Below the pieces are notes generated by a model. It saw only the letters and a list, made by a program, of their open reading frames with translations, did not search any database and was not told the DNA's origin. A DNA stretch of 64,000 bases from Brumimicrobium glaciale (lineage in GTDB: Bacteria; Bacteroidota; Bacteroidia; Flavobacteriales_D; Crocinitomicaceae), in assembly GCF_004152935.1 (NCBI RefSeq), contig NZ_SETE01000005.1:310001-374000 (forward strand). The letters are read 5' to 3'. Shown piece by piece: positions 26,792-35,950 of this stretch. A program made the position numbers and the translations under genes. The stretch's first letter is position 1. Each line of letters opens with the position of its first letter.

Positions 26792-29700
26792 ATGAAGAAA
26801 CTTTCGTCTGTACTTTTTGCACTTTTATTTTGTTTTTCAATCTTAGCTCAAGATTCACCTCGAAATCACATTATTCATTTGGGAGAAAAGCCTTTTCAAA
26901 TTGAGGGTTCTATTGCTCAAAATTGGGAGAATATTCAAAATACTAATAATGAATTTGAAGGAGAATTAATTGTTTTGGTTCAGTTCAATGCTATTCCATC
27001 AGAAGAAAATAAAGCTACATTGTTATCGAATGGAATAGAATTGTTAAAATACATTCCTAATTTTAGTTGGGTCGCTCGTGTAAAACCGACAGCAACAGCT
27101 GAAATTCTGATGGCGAATAACGTTCGTAATATTTCTGAAATTAAATCTGAATGGAAAATCTCTTCTGCTATACAAGCTGGAAACATTCCTTCCTACTCAG
27201 GTACAAATGATAATGCACAAGTGAGAATCCTATTTTTTGCTACTCCTAAAAATGCTTCCTTCACATCTATTTTAGGTGAATATGAAGTAACAATTGGTCA
27301 AGTCGATAATACATTGAATAGTGTTAAACTAAGTGCATCTGCAACAGAATTGATTAAATTATCGGCGCATCCATTGGTTCAATACATTGAATTTATTGAA
27401 CCGCCGATTGAGAATGAAACTATTCTTCAAGAATCGGAGCGCATTATGAGTACTTATATTTCAAATAATCCGGCTAAGAATTACTTCTTCAATGGTTCAG
27501 GAGCGAATATAGCAGTTGATGAAAGTGGAACATTCGATCCAATAGAAAATCCTAATTTACGAGGTCGAATTGACAGAACGTTTGAAACCCCTGGAGCTCC
27601 AAGTGGACACAAAACCAATGTTGGAATGCGAATGGCAAAAGCAGGCAACATTGATCCAACGCAACAAGGAACAGCTTTTGGAGCAACTTTATATTCAGGT
27701 GGATTTAGTACGCAAGATGCTGCATCAAATGGAATAAACATCGTGAATCGATCTTATGGTTGGGGATGTCCAACAGGTCCAGAGACTTATAACGGAACTT
27801 CTGCCAATTATGATTTTTATGTGCGTACAAATCCTACATTTATAATTACACATTCAGCAGGAAATATTGGTGAAAGCACATGTTATGCTGGATCACCAGG
27901 CTGGGGAAACATTACAGGAATGCCTAAAATGGCAAAAAACATATTCAACGTTGGCTCTTCTGGTGATAATGGAGAATTAACCGATTTTAGTAGCAGAGGA
28001 CCAGCCAAAGACGGTAGATTATTGCCGCATATTGTTTCTCCTGGTCAAGGTGGAACATCTTATGCATCACCCAATTTGGCAGGTGTATTTGCCCAATTGA
28101 TTGAAGCGTATCGCTTTCATAACAATAACATTACTCCTGATGCTGGACTTTTAAAAGCGATAATTATGAATACCGCTGACGATATGCTCAATCCAGGACC
28201 AGATTTTCAAACTGGATTTGGACATGTAAATGCAAGACGCGCTTATGAAGTAGTGAATGAAGGAAACCATCTTGAAGCATCAATAACAAATGGCGCAAAT
28301 AACAACCACAATATTTCTGTTCCAGCAAATGTGAAAGAATTGAAAGTGATGGTTTATTGGGTAGATTGGGAAGCTTCAGCAGGGATTTCAACGAGAACAC
28401 TTGTCAACGATTTAGACATTACGTTAACAGATCCAAGTTCAGCTAGTTTTCAACCTTGGGTTTTGAATCCAACTTTCAATGCTATTGCATTAGATGAAAT
28501 TGCAGTGCGGGCCACAGACACCTTAAACAATAATGAGCAAATAACAATTGATAATCCACAATCGGGATCATATCAATTAAACGTTCAAGGAACAATGGTA
28601 CCGCAAGGTCCACAAACTTACTATATGACTTACGAGTTTGTTTTTGATGAAGTCATAGTAACTCATCCACATGGAGGAGAAAAATTTGTTCCTGGTGATT
28701 TAGAGCGTATTCGTTGGGATGCAACAAGCACTGGGCAGAGTTTTGCCATTTCTTACAGTCAGAATAACGGAACTTCTTGGAGCAGCATAGCCACTGGAGT
28801 TGGATCAAATGACCGCTATTATGATTGGAATGTACCACAAGATTTAACAAACGATGCACTTATTAGAATTGAGAGAGGAAATTTGGAAGGACAAAGCGAT
28901 GCTACTTTCATTATTTCTCAACAACCAGATGATTTCTCACTGGCGTGGTCTTGTGCTGATTCTTCCTTGTTTTCATGGGATGCGCTGCCAAATGCAGATG
29001 GCTATATTGTTTATCGAATTGTTGGAGACTATATGGATTCTGTAGATTACACGACTACAAATGCAGTAATTCTTAATGGACTTTCATTAACAGCAACTGA
29101 ATATGTTTCCATCTCAGCGGTTGTGAATGGTGTAAAAAGCAGAAGAGTTACAGCAGTTGAGAGAGCACCTTCAGATTTGAATTGTAACGAAAATGATATT
29201 GGATCGATACAAATTTTAACACCAGGCGTTGCGAACCTTCCGAGCTGTATGAGTTCTAATTTATCTGTCAAAATAAAATTACGGAATTGGGGCGTAAACT
29301 CAGTAGACACTCTGCCCGTTAGTTACCGCTTAAATGGAGGAATTATAAATATTGATACTGTTTTTGTAAACGTTCCATCGGCTAGTGAATATGATTTTAC
29401 CTTCACTCCTGTTTTCAATCTTCTAACTGGAAGCAACACAATTGAAGTCTGGACTAGTTTAAACGGAGATTTGATCACGATGAATGATTCTATCATAAGC
29501 AATATAATGGTTTATCAGAGTGTGGGCGCAGGTGCGAATCTAATGCAAGATTTCGATAACTTTTCTAATTGCAGTAACGCTAATAATTGTGAACTAACGA
29601 ATTGTAGTTTACAAGATGGTTGGTACAATATTCCGAATGGATCAGGAGATGATATCGACTGGAGAACGAACAACGGATCGACCTTATCATCAGGAACAGG

Positions 29701-31036
29701 ACCTTCATCAGACCACACTTCTGGATCAGGTAAATATTTATACATTGAAGGTTCGGGGCCTTGTAATAACAGTTCTGCGCGTCTTTATTCTCCATGCATA
29801 GATTTAACGGGAATAAACAATGCTCAGCTTTCATTTTGGTATCACGCACTTGGTAGTTCGATTGGAGAATTACATGTTGATGCTATAGCAAATGGAGAGT
29901 TTTATGAAGATATAATGACTCCTATTGTTGGAGAGAAAGGCGATCAGTGGATAAATCAGGTTGTAGATCTTTCGCAATTTAGTAATCAAAATATTGTATT
30001 GATTATTCGAGGTTCGAATGGACCAAATAGTTGGTATTCTGATTTAGCTATTGACGATATTAATATTACGACATTGCCTATTGCTGATTTCTCGGTGAAT
30101 GAAACTGAATTATGCGCTGATGAGATTATAACGATTTCAAATACATCGGCTAATGCTGATACTTACGAATGGAATTTCCTACCAAACACAGTAAATTATG
30201 AGGCAGGAACGAATAACAATTCGATTAATCCACAAGTAAGTTTCAATGCTCCAGGTTTTTATTCTATTGAACTTATTGCTTCAAATGCTAATGGAGATGA
30301 TGCATTAAGCTTTACAGACTTTATTTATGTTTGGGAAGAACAGCCTCAACTTTCTGGCAATCCTTTTTGTAGTAGCGATTCTATAATTATTCAGGCAAAT
30401 AACAGAGGTACGTTCGTTGAATATTATTTGAATGGAAGTGTTGTTTATTCTGGAACAGACTCTTCTTTCTTTTTCGAAAATGCTGTAGAATCAGATGAAA
30501 TATTCATCACTTATTCTATTAATAGCAATTGTAAAATTTATTCTGACACCTTGACCATTACTTATGTTGATGTAGAAGTTGGAATTACCCAAATTGAAGA
30601 TCAAGTTAATGCTGTGGCGATTGATGCTCAATATCAATGGATAAATTGCTTCAATGATTCTCTGCCTATAATTGGAGATACCAATAATATTTTCACTCCT
30701 TCAGAAAATGGAGCGTATGCTTTGGAAGTTACTGAAAATGGTTGTACTGAAAGGTCTGAATGCTTTGAGTTTATTCTTCCGCCGTATATCAATTATGCCA
30801 GCGACAGCATTAATATTTTTCCAAATCCAACTAAGAATAATGTGACACTTCAGTTTGGAGTTGAAAAAGAATTTATTGATATTCAGATTTATACCGTTTT
30901 GGGTCAACTGATTTCAAAAATGACTGCACAAAACACGAGTATGGTTGAGATTGATTTGCCTGAAACATCAACGGTTTATATGATTCATGTTGAATCGGAG
31001 GATGTAAATCGTGTTTTTAGGATTGTAAAGGATTAG
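26792..31036 (+). CDS. Secreted subtilisin-like (S8) protease with T9SS sorting domain
   Basis: A 1414-residue exported protein. Signal peptide to about 19 (FCFSILAQ); propeptide-like region to about 220; S8 protease domain with the probable triad D243 (AVDESG), H273 (GHKTN) and S423 (GTSYASP); then Ig-like/fibronectin-like segments, a MAM-like jelly-roll (about 940-1100, ending SDLAIDDINI), a PKD domain beginning PIADFSVNE, and a C-terminal type A sorting domain (INIFPNPTKNNVTLQF). It should leave the cell by the type IX system and degrade proteins outside. The Asp motif is unusual for S8 (VDESG, not IDTG). Confidence 0.88.
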   Translation: MKKLSSVLFALLFCFSILAQDSPRNHIIHLGEKPFQIEGSIAQNWENIQNTNNEFEGELIVLVQFNAIPSEENKATLLSNGIELLKYIPNFSWVARVKPTATAEILMANNVRNISEIKSEWKISSAIQAGNIPSYSGTNDNAQVRILFFATPKNASFTSILGEYEVTIGQVDNTLNSVKLSASATELIKLSAHPLVQYIEFIEPPIENETILQESERIMSTYISNNPAKNYFFNGSGANIAVDESGTFDPIENPNLRGRIDRTFETPGAPSGHKTNVGMRMAKAGNIDPTQQGTAFGATLYSGGFSTQDAASNGINIVNRSYGWGCPTGPETYNGTSANYDFYVRTNPTFIITHSAGNIGESTCYAGSPGWGNITGMPKMAKNIFNVGSSGDNGELTDFSSRGPAKDGRLLPHIVSPGQGGTSYASPNLAGVFAQLIEAYRFHNNNITPDAGLLKAIIMNTADDMLNPGPDFQTGFGHVNARRAYEVVNEGNHLEASITNGANNNHNISVPANVKELKVMVYWVDWEASAGISTRTLVNDLDITLTDPSSASFQPWVLNPTFNAIALDEIAVRATDTLNNNEQITIDNPQSGSYQLNVQGTMVPQGPQTYYMTYEFVFDEVIVTHPHGGEKFVPGDLERIRWDATSTGQSFAISYSQNNGTSWSSIATGVGSNDRYYDWNVPQDLTNDALIRIERGNLEGQSDATFIISQQPDDFSLAWSCADSSLFSWDALPNADGYIVYRIVGDYMDSVDYTTTNAVILNGLSLTATEYVSISAVVNGVKSRRVTAVERAPSDLNCNENDIGSIQILTPGVANLPSCMSSNLSVKIKLRNWGVNSVDTLPVSYRLNGGIINIDTVFVNVPSASEYDFTFTPVFNLLTGSNTIEVWTSLNGDLITMNDSIISNIMVYQSVGAGANLMQDFDNFSNCSNANNCELTNCSLQDGWYNIPNGSGDDIDWRTNNGSTLSSGTGPSSDHTSGSGKYLYIEGSGPCNNSSARLYSPCIDLTGINNAQLSFWYHALGSSIGELHVDAIANGEFYEDIMTPIVGEKGDQWINQVVDLSQFSNQNIVLIIRGSNGPNSWYSDLAIDDINITTLPIADFSVNETELCADEIITISNTSANADTYEWNFLPNTVNYEAGTNNNSINPQVSFNAPGFYSIELIASNANGDDALSFTDFIYVWEEQPQLSGNPFCSSDSIIIQANNRGTFVEYYLNGSVVYSGTDSSFFFENAVESDEIFITYSINSNCKIYSDTLTITYVDVEVGITQIEDQVNAVAIDAQYQWINCFNDSLPIIGDTNNIFTPSENGAYALEVTENGCTERSECFEFILPPYINYASDSINIFPNPTKNNVTLQFGVEKEFIDIQIYTVLGQLISKMTAQNTSMVEIDLPETSTVYMIHVESEDVNRVFRIVKD

Positions 31037-31070
31037 GGCGAATATAAAATCGCTACGACGAGATAAGTAC

Positions 31071-31107
31071 AACCGTTACCACGAGATACAATCTCGCTGT
31101 AACGGTT
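31071..31107. repeat. CGAG-stem hairpin after the protease gene
   Basis: Arms 31071-31087 and 31091-31107 pair over 17 bases with two mismatches around loop ACA (AACCGTTAC...GTAACGGTT outside, CGAGAT/ATCTCG inside). A lone half-copy, CGACGAGAT, lies just before it at 31056-31064. There is no T tract. Confidence 0.7.
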
Positions 31108-31198
31108 TTGCAAAAGAGTTAAAATTCTAATTTTAAAATTTTGAACTATTCGATTAATTTAAAACTAGAATTCGTAATTATCAATTGTTAATTATCAA

Positions 31199-32275
31199 TT
31201 ATCTTTCGGGATTCATCACCTTCGTCTGATGACGAATAGATTCTTGGTGAATGGCATCTAAAATACTTCTTAAAAAGTCAATGCTCAATTCAAGCTCTTT
31301 GGCTTTTGCTAAGCGTTGATCTATCATTTTCTTCCAATGTTCAGATTGTAGAATGGTGATGTTATTTTCCTTTTTGTAGACACCAATATCTCTTACAATT
31401 TGCATTCTTTCTTTCAGCAAGTCAAACATTTGATTATCGATTTCAGCAATTTTTCCACGCTGAATTCCAATAAAATCTACTCCTTCTAATTGAATATTTG
31501 CTTTTCTAAGCACCAATTGATTTAATAATTCTTTTAATTGAATTGGCGTAATTTGCTGTTCAGCATCCGACCAAGCTTTATCAGGATTATTATGTGTTTC
31601 AATCATTAATCCGGCAAAGTTTAAATCCATTGCTTTTTGGGCAACATTTAGCAATCCATCTCTTCTTCCTGAAATATGACTTGGATCGCAAATCACTGGA
31701 ATATCTGGCATTTCTTCTGTTAAACCAATAGGAATTTCCCAATTGGGTACATTTCTATAACGTGGATGCTTATAAACTGAGAAACCTCTGTGAATGGCAA
31801 CTAAATCATTAATTCCCGCTTTTTGCAAACGTTCAAAAGCACCAATCCACAACATTAAATCTGGATTAATTGGATTCTTTACCATTACGGTAATTTCCGT
31901 TCCTTTTATAGCATCCGCAATTTCTTGAACAGCAAAAGGATTTACGGTAGTCCTCGCTCCTACCCACAAAACATCAACTCCAGCTTTCAATGCGGCTTCA
32001 ACATGTTTTGCATTGGCCACTTCTGTTGTTACAGGAACACCGATTTCTTTTCCGGCATTCACCAACCAAGGCAAACCAATCGCTCCTACTCCTTCAAAAG
32101 AATCTGGTCTTGTTCTTGGCTTCCATATTCCACCACGAATTAAAGCAGGTTTAGTTTCCGCAGCAATAGCTTTTGCAACATTCATTACTTGCTCCTCACT
32201 TTCAACACTGCAAGGTCCAGCAATCAGAAATGGTCGCTTGTATTTTTTAAGATTGTTTTGTAGATCCAATTTCAT
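31199..32275 (-). CDS. Bifunctional DAHP synthase / chorismate mutase
   Basis: A 358-residue fusion. Residues 1-260 are a type I-beta 3-deoxy-7-phosphoheptulonate synthase (LIAGPCSVES, RGGIWKPRTRPDSFEG, VICDPSHISGRRDG), the first shikimate step from PEP and erythrose-4-phosphate. Residues about 270-358 are an AroQ-type chorismate mutase helix bundle (IAEIDNQMFDLLKERMQIVR, KKENNITILQSEHWKKMID). This architecture is common in Bacteroidota and lets the mutase domain, bound by prephenate or a similar ligand, regulate the synthase. It is last in a minus-strand run with a small membrane protein and a lipoprotein upstream. Confidence 0.92.
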   Translation of the reverse strand: MKLDLQNNLKKYKRPFLIAGPCSVESEEQVMNVAKAIAAETKPALIRGGIWKPRTRPDSFEGVGAIGLPWLVNAGKEIGVPVTTEVANAKHVEAALKAGVDVLWVGARTTVNPFAVQEIADAIKGTEITVMVKNPINPDLMLWIGAFERLQKAGINDLVAIHRGFSVYKHPRYRNVPNWEIPIGLTEEMPDIPVICDPSHISGRRDGLLNVAQKAMDLNFAGLMIETHNNPDKAWSDAEQQITPIQLKELLNQLVLRKANIQLEGVDFIGIQRGKIAEIDNQMFDLLKERMQIVRDIGVYKKENNITILQSEHWKKMIDQRLAKAKELELSIDFLRSILDAIHQESIRHQTKVMNPER

Positions 32276-32376
32276 AGGTTTTCTTTCAGCTTATTATCAT
32301 TATTGCTTGGTCTTAACCACAACAACTTTAAAATAGATTTGTTTTGGATCAATTCTTATAAATAAAGAGGAGTTAT

Positions 32377-32529
32377 TTAGACCTTGTTTTTATTCAAGGC
32401 CATGAAAATTGCAAGGGCTGCAATTCCTAGAAAGATGGCATGTTTAAAATGAAATCCAGCTACGATAATATCATAAACTGTAATAGCCACTAAACCTAAT
32501 CCTAATATAACGCGAAAATTCAATTTCAT
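32377..32529 (-). CDS. 50-residue hydrophobic membrane protein
   Basis: A short gene, ATG at 32527-32529 and TAA at 32377-32379. The product begins MKLNFRVILGLGLVAITVYD, has a second hydrophobic segment AIFLGIAALAIFMAL and ends NKNKV, so it is a two-helix hairpin with a basic C-terminus. It lies 5 bases after the upstream lipoprotein stop, which supports real translation. I do not recognise it; nothing in it suggests catalysis. Confidence 0.6.
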   Translation of the reverse strand: MKLNFRVILGLGLVAITVYDIIVAGFHFKHAIFLGIAALAIFMALNKNKV

Positions 32530-32534
32530 TTTTT

Positions 32535-33047
32535 CTACCAATTAATTTTTGAAAACTGTGCATCTGTAACCGCTAAAGTATCAATTACACTTCCATTTTT
32601 ATTAAAATTTAAAGTAAAAAATCCTGATAAGTAGTTTTCTGTATTGTCTATTTCAGCCAAAACGACTGTTCCATTCTGTAAATCAGGATAATTCACTCCA
32701 TTGATCGTTCCAAAAGAATAATTCGAAATAATTGGTCGACCTCCCAAAGAATCTCCGTCACCAAAATTCACATTAAAATATAAACTGTCATTTTGGAAAG
32801 TTAAAATCCATTCTGGAGCTTTTGACAAACTGTAATCAGAAAATGAAATTAGTTCACCGTTTATCTTGGCAGATAAATAAGTATCAACAACTGTTGGCAC
32901 AAAATCGCATGGCGGACAAACGCCACCACAATCTGTTTTCACTTCTTTTTCGGGTGTAAAAATACCATCGGAACAAGATTGCTCTTCTTTCTTACAGGAG
33001 AAAATCAATAATGTAAATACTAGAAACATCGTTAATCTGGTCTTCAT
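32535..33047 (-). CDS. Cysteine-motif lipoprotein
   Basis: A 170-residue SPII lipoprotein (LLIFSC, Cys18). Just after the lipid anchor comes CSDGIFTPEKEVKTDCGG followed by VCPPC, the short Cys-rich CxDGxxxxxExxxDCGGxCxxC motif seen near the N-terminus of many Bacteroidota envelope proteins, where it probably forms disulfides. The remaining 120 residues look like a beta-sandwich (SFGTINGVNYPDLQNGTVVL). Function unknown. A TATTTTTG box at 33085-33092 on the minus strand, 38 bases upstream, is a plausible promoter. Confidence 0.7.
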   Translation of the reverse strand: MKTRLTMFLVFTLLIFSCKKEEQSCSDGIFTPEKEVKTDCGGVCPPCDFVPTVVDTYLSAKINGELISFSDYSLSKAPEWILTFQNDSLYFNVNFGDGDSLGGRPIISNYSFGTINGVNYPDLQNGTVVLAEIDNTENYLSGFFTLNFNKNGSVIDTLAVTDAQFSKINW

Positions 33048-33067
33048 AAATTCAGCGATTACTTTAT

Positions 33068-33075
33068 TATATTTG
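33068..33075 (+). promoter_or_regulatory. yigZ promoter -7 box
   Basis: TATATTTG is a perfect TAnnTTTG match. Transcription would begin near 33081, leaving almost no leader before the likely start region of the yigZ frame at 33090-33099. Confidence 0.5.
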
Positions 33076-33092
33076 CATAAAAATCAAAAATA

Positions 33093-33707
33093 CTGAAAAT
33101 ACCCACAACATACAAAACATTAAAAGGCACTTCTGAAGGTCAATATAAGGAGAAGGGATCCAAATTTATTGGAATCGCTATCAATTGTGAGGACGAAGAA
33201 GAAGCAAAGCAACTTTTGGCTAAGTGGAAAAATGACCACCATCAAGCCAGGCATTTGTGTTATGCATATCGTTTTGGTATAAATAAGGATGTTTATCGCG
33301 CAAATGACGACGGAGAACCGAGTAATTCTGCTGGTGCACCTATTTTAGGACAAATTCAATCTTTTGATTTAACGAATGTTTTAATTGGAGTTGTACGTTA
33401 TTATGGCGGAACGAAATTGGGAGTCGGTGGACTAATTAACGCTTACCGAACTGCTGCAAAAGAAGCGGTCGAAAACGGAAGAATCATTGAAGAAGTTGTA
33501 AAAGACCGATTTGAATTGTTCTTTAGCTATCAAGATATGGCTTTGATTATGGATGTTGTAAAAGACAGCGATGCGTTTATCAATAAACAAATTTTTGAAA
33601 ACGATTGTTATTTAAAAATAGCGATTAAAATAGAATCTACAGAATTATTATTATCAAAATTAGAATCATTTGATTCACTAAAAATTGAAAAAATTGGCAC
33701 ATTTTAA
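33093..33707 (+). CDS. yigZ: YigZ/IMPACT family protein with non-ATG start
   Basis: The protein matches the YigZ/IMPACT family over its whole length: TYKTLKGTSEGQYKEKGSKF, HHQARHLCYAYRFG, NDDGEPSNSAGAPILGQI, VGVVRYYGGTKLGVGGLINA. The conserved N-terminus lies upstream of the first TTG (33216), yet the frame between the stop at 33078-33080 and 33216 has no ATG, GTG or TTG. CTG at 33093 or ATA at 33090 or 33099 must serve as start, unless there is a sequence error; I list CTG. The molecular role is poorly defined. Its end overlaps the aminopeptidase start by 23 bases. Confidence 0.8.
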   Translation: MKIPTTYKTLKGTSEGQYKEKGSKFIGIAINCEDEEEAKQLLAKWKNDHHQARHLCYAYRFGINKDVYRANDDGEPSNSAGAPILGQIQSFDLTNVLIGVVRYYGGTKLGVGGLINAYRTAAKEAVENGRIIEEVVKDRFELFFSYQDMALIMDVVKDSDAFINKQIFENDCYLKIAIKIESTELLLSKLESFDSLKIEKIGTF

Positions 33708-34635
33708 ACCAGAATTATTAGAACAACTGATTGAAGTACGTGGTGCTTCAGGAAACGAAGAAAACATCAGAGATTTTATTCTTGATTACATTGAGAAAAA
33801 CAAAAAATCGTGGAAAAGCGAAGTTACCATTCATTCTGGAGAAGGATTTCAGGATGCAATTGTCTTGATTTTCGGAAAACCAAAAACGGCTGTTTTCGCA
33901 CATATTGACACCATAGGATTCACAACAGCTTATGATTTCAATCTCATTAAAATTGGTGGTCCAAAAACCATTGACGGAATGAAACTCGTGGGTAGCGATA
34001 GTCAAGGAGAAATCGAAACTGAATTGATGATTATCGAAGACGATGAAGGCCATAAAAGTTTGAAATACGTTTTCGATAGAGAAATTGACAGAGGGACAGA
34101 TTTAACATTCAAACCCAATTTTAATTTAACTGAGCAATATGTTCAAACGCCTTATTTAGATAATCGTTTGGGTGTTTTAAATGCTTTAACTATTGCTGAA
34201 GATTTAGAAAATGGAGCAATTGTTTTTTCCACTTATGAAGAACATGGCGGAGGATCAGTTGGATTCTTAGGTCGCTTTTTATATGACAAATACAATGTTC
34301 ATCAAGCTTTAATTTCTGATATTACTTGGGTAACAGAAGGAGTTCAACACGGCGGAGGAGTTGCGATTTCAATGCGTGATAAAGCTGTTCCAAGAAAGAG
34401 TTTTTTAAATAGAATTATTGCTATTGCAAAAGAAAATGACATTCAGTTTCAGTTGGAAGTTGAGTCGGCTGGAGGAAGTGATGGATCGATGTTACAAGAC
34501 ACAGACTTACCGTTTGATTGGTGTTTTATTGGAGCGCCAGAAGATAATGTTCACTCTCCAACTGAGAAGGTTTTCTTGAGTGATATTGAAGCAATGATGG
34601 AGTTGTATGGAGTTTTGATGAAAGAGTTGAATTAA
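33685..34635 (+). CDS. Metallo-aminopeptidase (M42/M20-like)
   Basis: A 316-residue di-zinc peptidase of the MH clan. Candidate metal ligands are His in FAHIDTIG, Asp in YLDNRLG, Glu pair in TYEEHGGGSVG, Asp in LISDITW and His in NVHSPTEKV. The N-terminal LEQLIEVRGASGNEENIRDF is typical of M42/M20 enzymes. It probably removes N-terminal residues from cytoplasmic peptides. The start is a TTG at 33685 inside yigZ, read in another frame, so the two genes should be translationally coupled. AT-rich repeats follow the stop. Confidence 0.8.
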   Translation: MKKLAHFKPELLEQLIEVRGASGNEENIRDFILDYIEKNKKSWKSEVTIHSGEGFQDAIVLIFGKPKTAVFAHIDTIGFTTAYDFNLIKIGGPKTIDGMKLVGSDSQGEIETELMIIEDDEGHKSLKYVFDREIDRGTDLTFKPNFNLTEQYVQTPYLDNRLGVLNALTIAEDLENGAIVFSTYEEHGGGSVGFLGRFLYDKYNVHQALISDITWVTEGVQHGGGVAISMRDKAVPRKSFLNRIIAIAKENDIQFQLEVESAGGSDGSMLQDTDLPFDWCFIGAPEDNVHSPTEKVFLSDIEAMMELYGVLMKELN

Positions 34636-34867
34636 TTATTAATGGTAAATTATTAATGTTTAACGCCCGTGGATATTGAATTTCTACACATTAGAAATTA
34701 TGGTTAATTTTCCGAAAGTAGTGTACAGCGCAAACCCGTTAACCATTAAACCTTAAACATTAATAATTAAAAACGTCCAGCGCAATTCACGTTAACCATT
34801 AAACCTTAAACATTAATAATTATAACAGCGCAAACCACGTTAAACATTAAACAATAATAATTAATCA
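34636..34867. repeat. AT-rich repeats, including a three-unit tandem
   Basis: After the aminopeptidase stop comes TTATTAATGGTAAATTATTA (34636-34660). Then three imperfect units begin with CAGCGCAA at 34726, 34778 and 34826 (52 and 48 bases apart), each continuing ACGTTAAnCATTAAAC and ending ATTAATAATTA. The two parts are in opposite orientation and could pair. No gene is present up to 34938. Confidence 0.75.
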
Positions 34868-34898
34868 TTAGAAACCCTTTCAATACTCTCAAATTCTG

Positions 34899-34906
34899 TA
34901 TATTTG
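34899..34906 (+). promoter_or_regulatory. Promoter -7 box of the OmpA lipoprotein
   Basis: TATATTTG matches TAnnTTTG exactly, 32 bases before the ATG at 34939. Confidence 0.6.
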
Positions 34907-34938
34907 ATACAATTAGAACAATAAACTTATAATAAACT

Positions 34939-35901
34939 ATGAAAAATAGAAATTTCGCATTCCTAATTATGGGTGCTTTATTTACTCTTGCTTCTTGTGC
35001 TCCCGTTTATAAATGTGGAGAACCAAGACCAGAAGGTGGAATAGCAGGAAGTAGCCGATTGAACGATGTGGTAATTGAGCGTGATGAACTTTGCGAAAAC
35101 TTAGGTATCAAAACTGAAGAAAATGAATTCTTGATTAAGAACAATCAAAAATTGGGCTTTGTTAATGATAGTTTATCTACTACAAATAAAAAACTGAATG
35201 AGGAAAATGCTATTTCTAGCAAGAAATTGAAAAATCTTGAAGTTGAGCATTTAGAATTGAGTGAGCGTTTTTCAAAAGCAATTACAGAAAAACTAAATCA
35301 AGGTCATTTATATGATGAAAGATTAAAAGAAAAAGAGCGTCACTTGGCTGGAAAAGAAAATGATTTAGCGGAGAGAGAAAGAGAAATCAAAAAATTGGAG
35401 GACGAAATTGCTCGTCAGGATTCAATTGCGAACAGATTAAATTCTTTATTGCGTGAGGCTTTACTTGGATTTGATGGAGATGAATTGACAACCGAAATCA
35501 AAAACGGGAAGATTTATGTTTCGATGTCAGACAAATTGATGTTCCAATCAGGAAAAGCAAATGTTCAAGAAAAGGGACAAGAAGCTTTAAGAGCATTAGC
35601 TAGCGTTTTAACAAAAAACAAAGAATTTCAAATTTTGATTGAAGGTCACACAGATAATGTTCCGATTAAAACGGCACAATACAAAGACAATTGGGATTTA
35701 AGTGTTGCACGTGCAACCTCGATGGTAAGAATTTTACAAGATGAGCACAAACTTCACCCGGATAGACTGACTGCATCAGGTCGTGGAGAATATGATCCAA
35801 AAGCGAGCAATGATTCTGCGGATGGAAGAGCAAAAAACAGAAGAACTGAAATTATTTTATCTCCAGATTTAACGGAGGTAATGAAGTTTTTAGGAAAATA
35901 A
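34939..35901 (+). CDS. OmpA-family peptidoglycan-binding lipoprotein
   Basis: A 320-residue lipoprotein (FTLASC, Cys20). Residues about 45-170 are a long charged coiled coil (KKLNEENAISSKKLKNLEVE, LAEREREIKKLEDEIARQDS). The C-terminal 130 residues are an OmpA domain with FQILIEGHTDNVPI, WDLSVARATSMVRIL, LTASGRGEYDPKASN and RAKNRRTEIILSP. It should span from the outer membrane to peptidoglycan, as Pal-like proteins do, with the coiled coil as a spacer. It has its own promoter and terminator and is monocistronic. Confidence 0.88.
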   Translation: MKNRNFAFLIMGALFTLASCAPVYKCGEPRPEGGIAGSSRLNDVVIERDELCENLGIKTEENEFLIKNNQKLGFVNDSLSTTNKKLNEENAISSKKLKNLEVEHLELSERFSKAITEKLNQGHLYDERLKEKERHLAGKENDLAEREREIKKLEDEIARQDSIANRLNSLLREALLGFDGDELTTEIKNGKIYVSMSDKLMFQSGKANVQEKGQEALRALASVLTKNKEFQILIEGHTDNVPIKTAQYKDNWDLSVARATSMVRILQDEHKLHPDRLTASGRGEYDPKASNDSADGRAKNRRTEIILSPDLTEVMKFLGK

Positions 35902-35950
35902 AAGTATGCTTTTAACCACGAGTGAAAACTCGCGGCAGCATACTTTTAAA
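35900..35950 (+). terminator. Nested hairpin terminator after the OmpA lipoprotein
   Basis: AAAAGTATGCT (35900-35910) pairs perfectly with AGCATACTTTT (35937-35947); inside, CCACGAGT and ACTCGCGG form a second stem around GAAA. The outer stem begins within the TAA stop codon. The inner part belongs to the CGAG-stem hairpin family. Confidence 0.75.

Noticed and set aside
33216-33707. TTG at 33216 as the yigZ start
   Set aside because: It would remove the conserved family N-terminus (TYKTLKGTSEGQYKEKGSKF), which is open in frame upstream.
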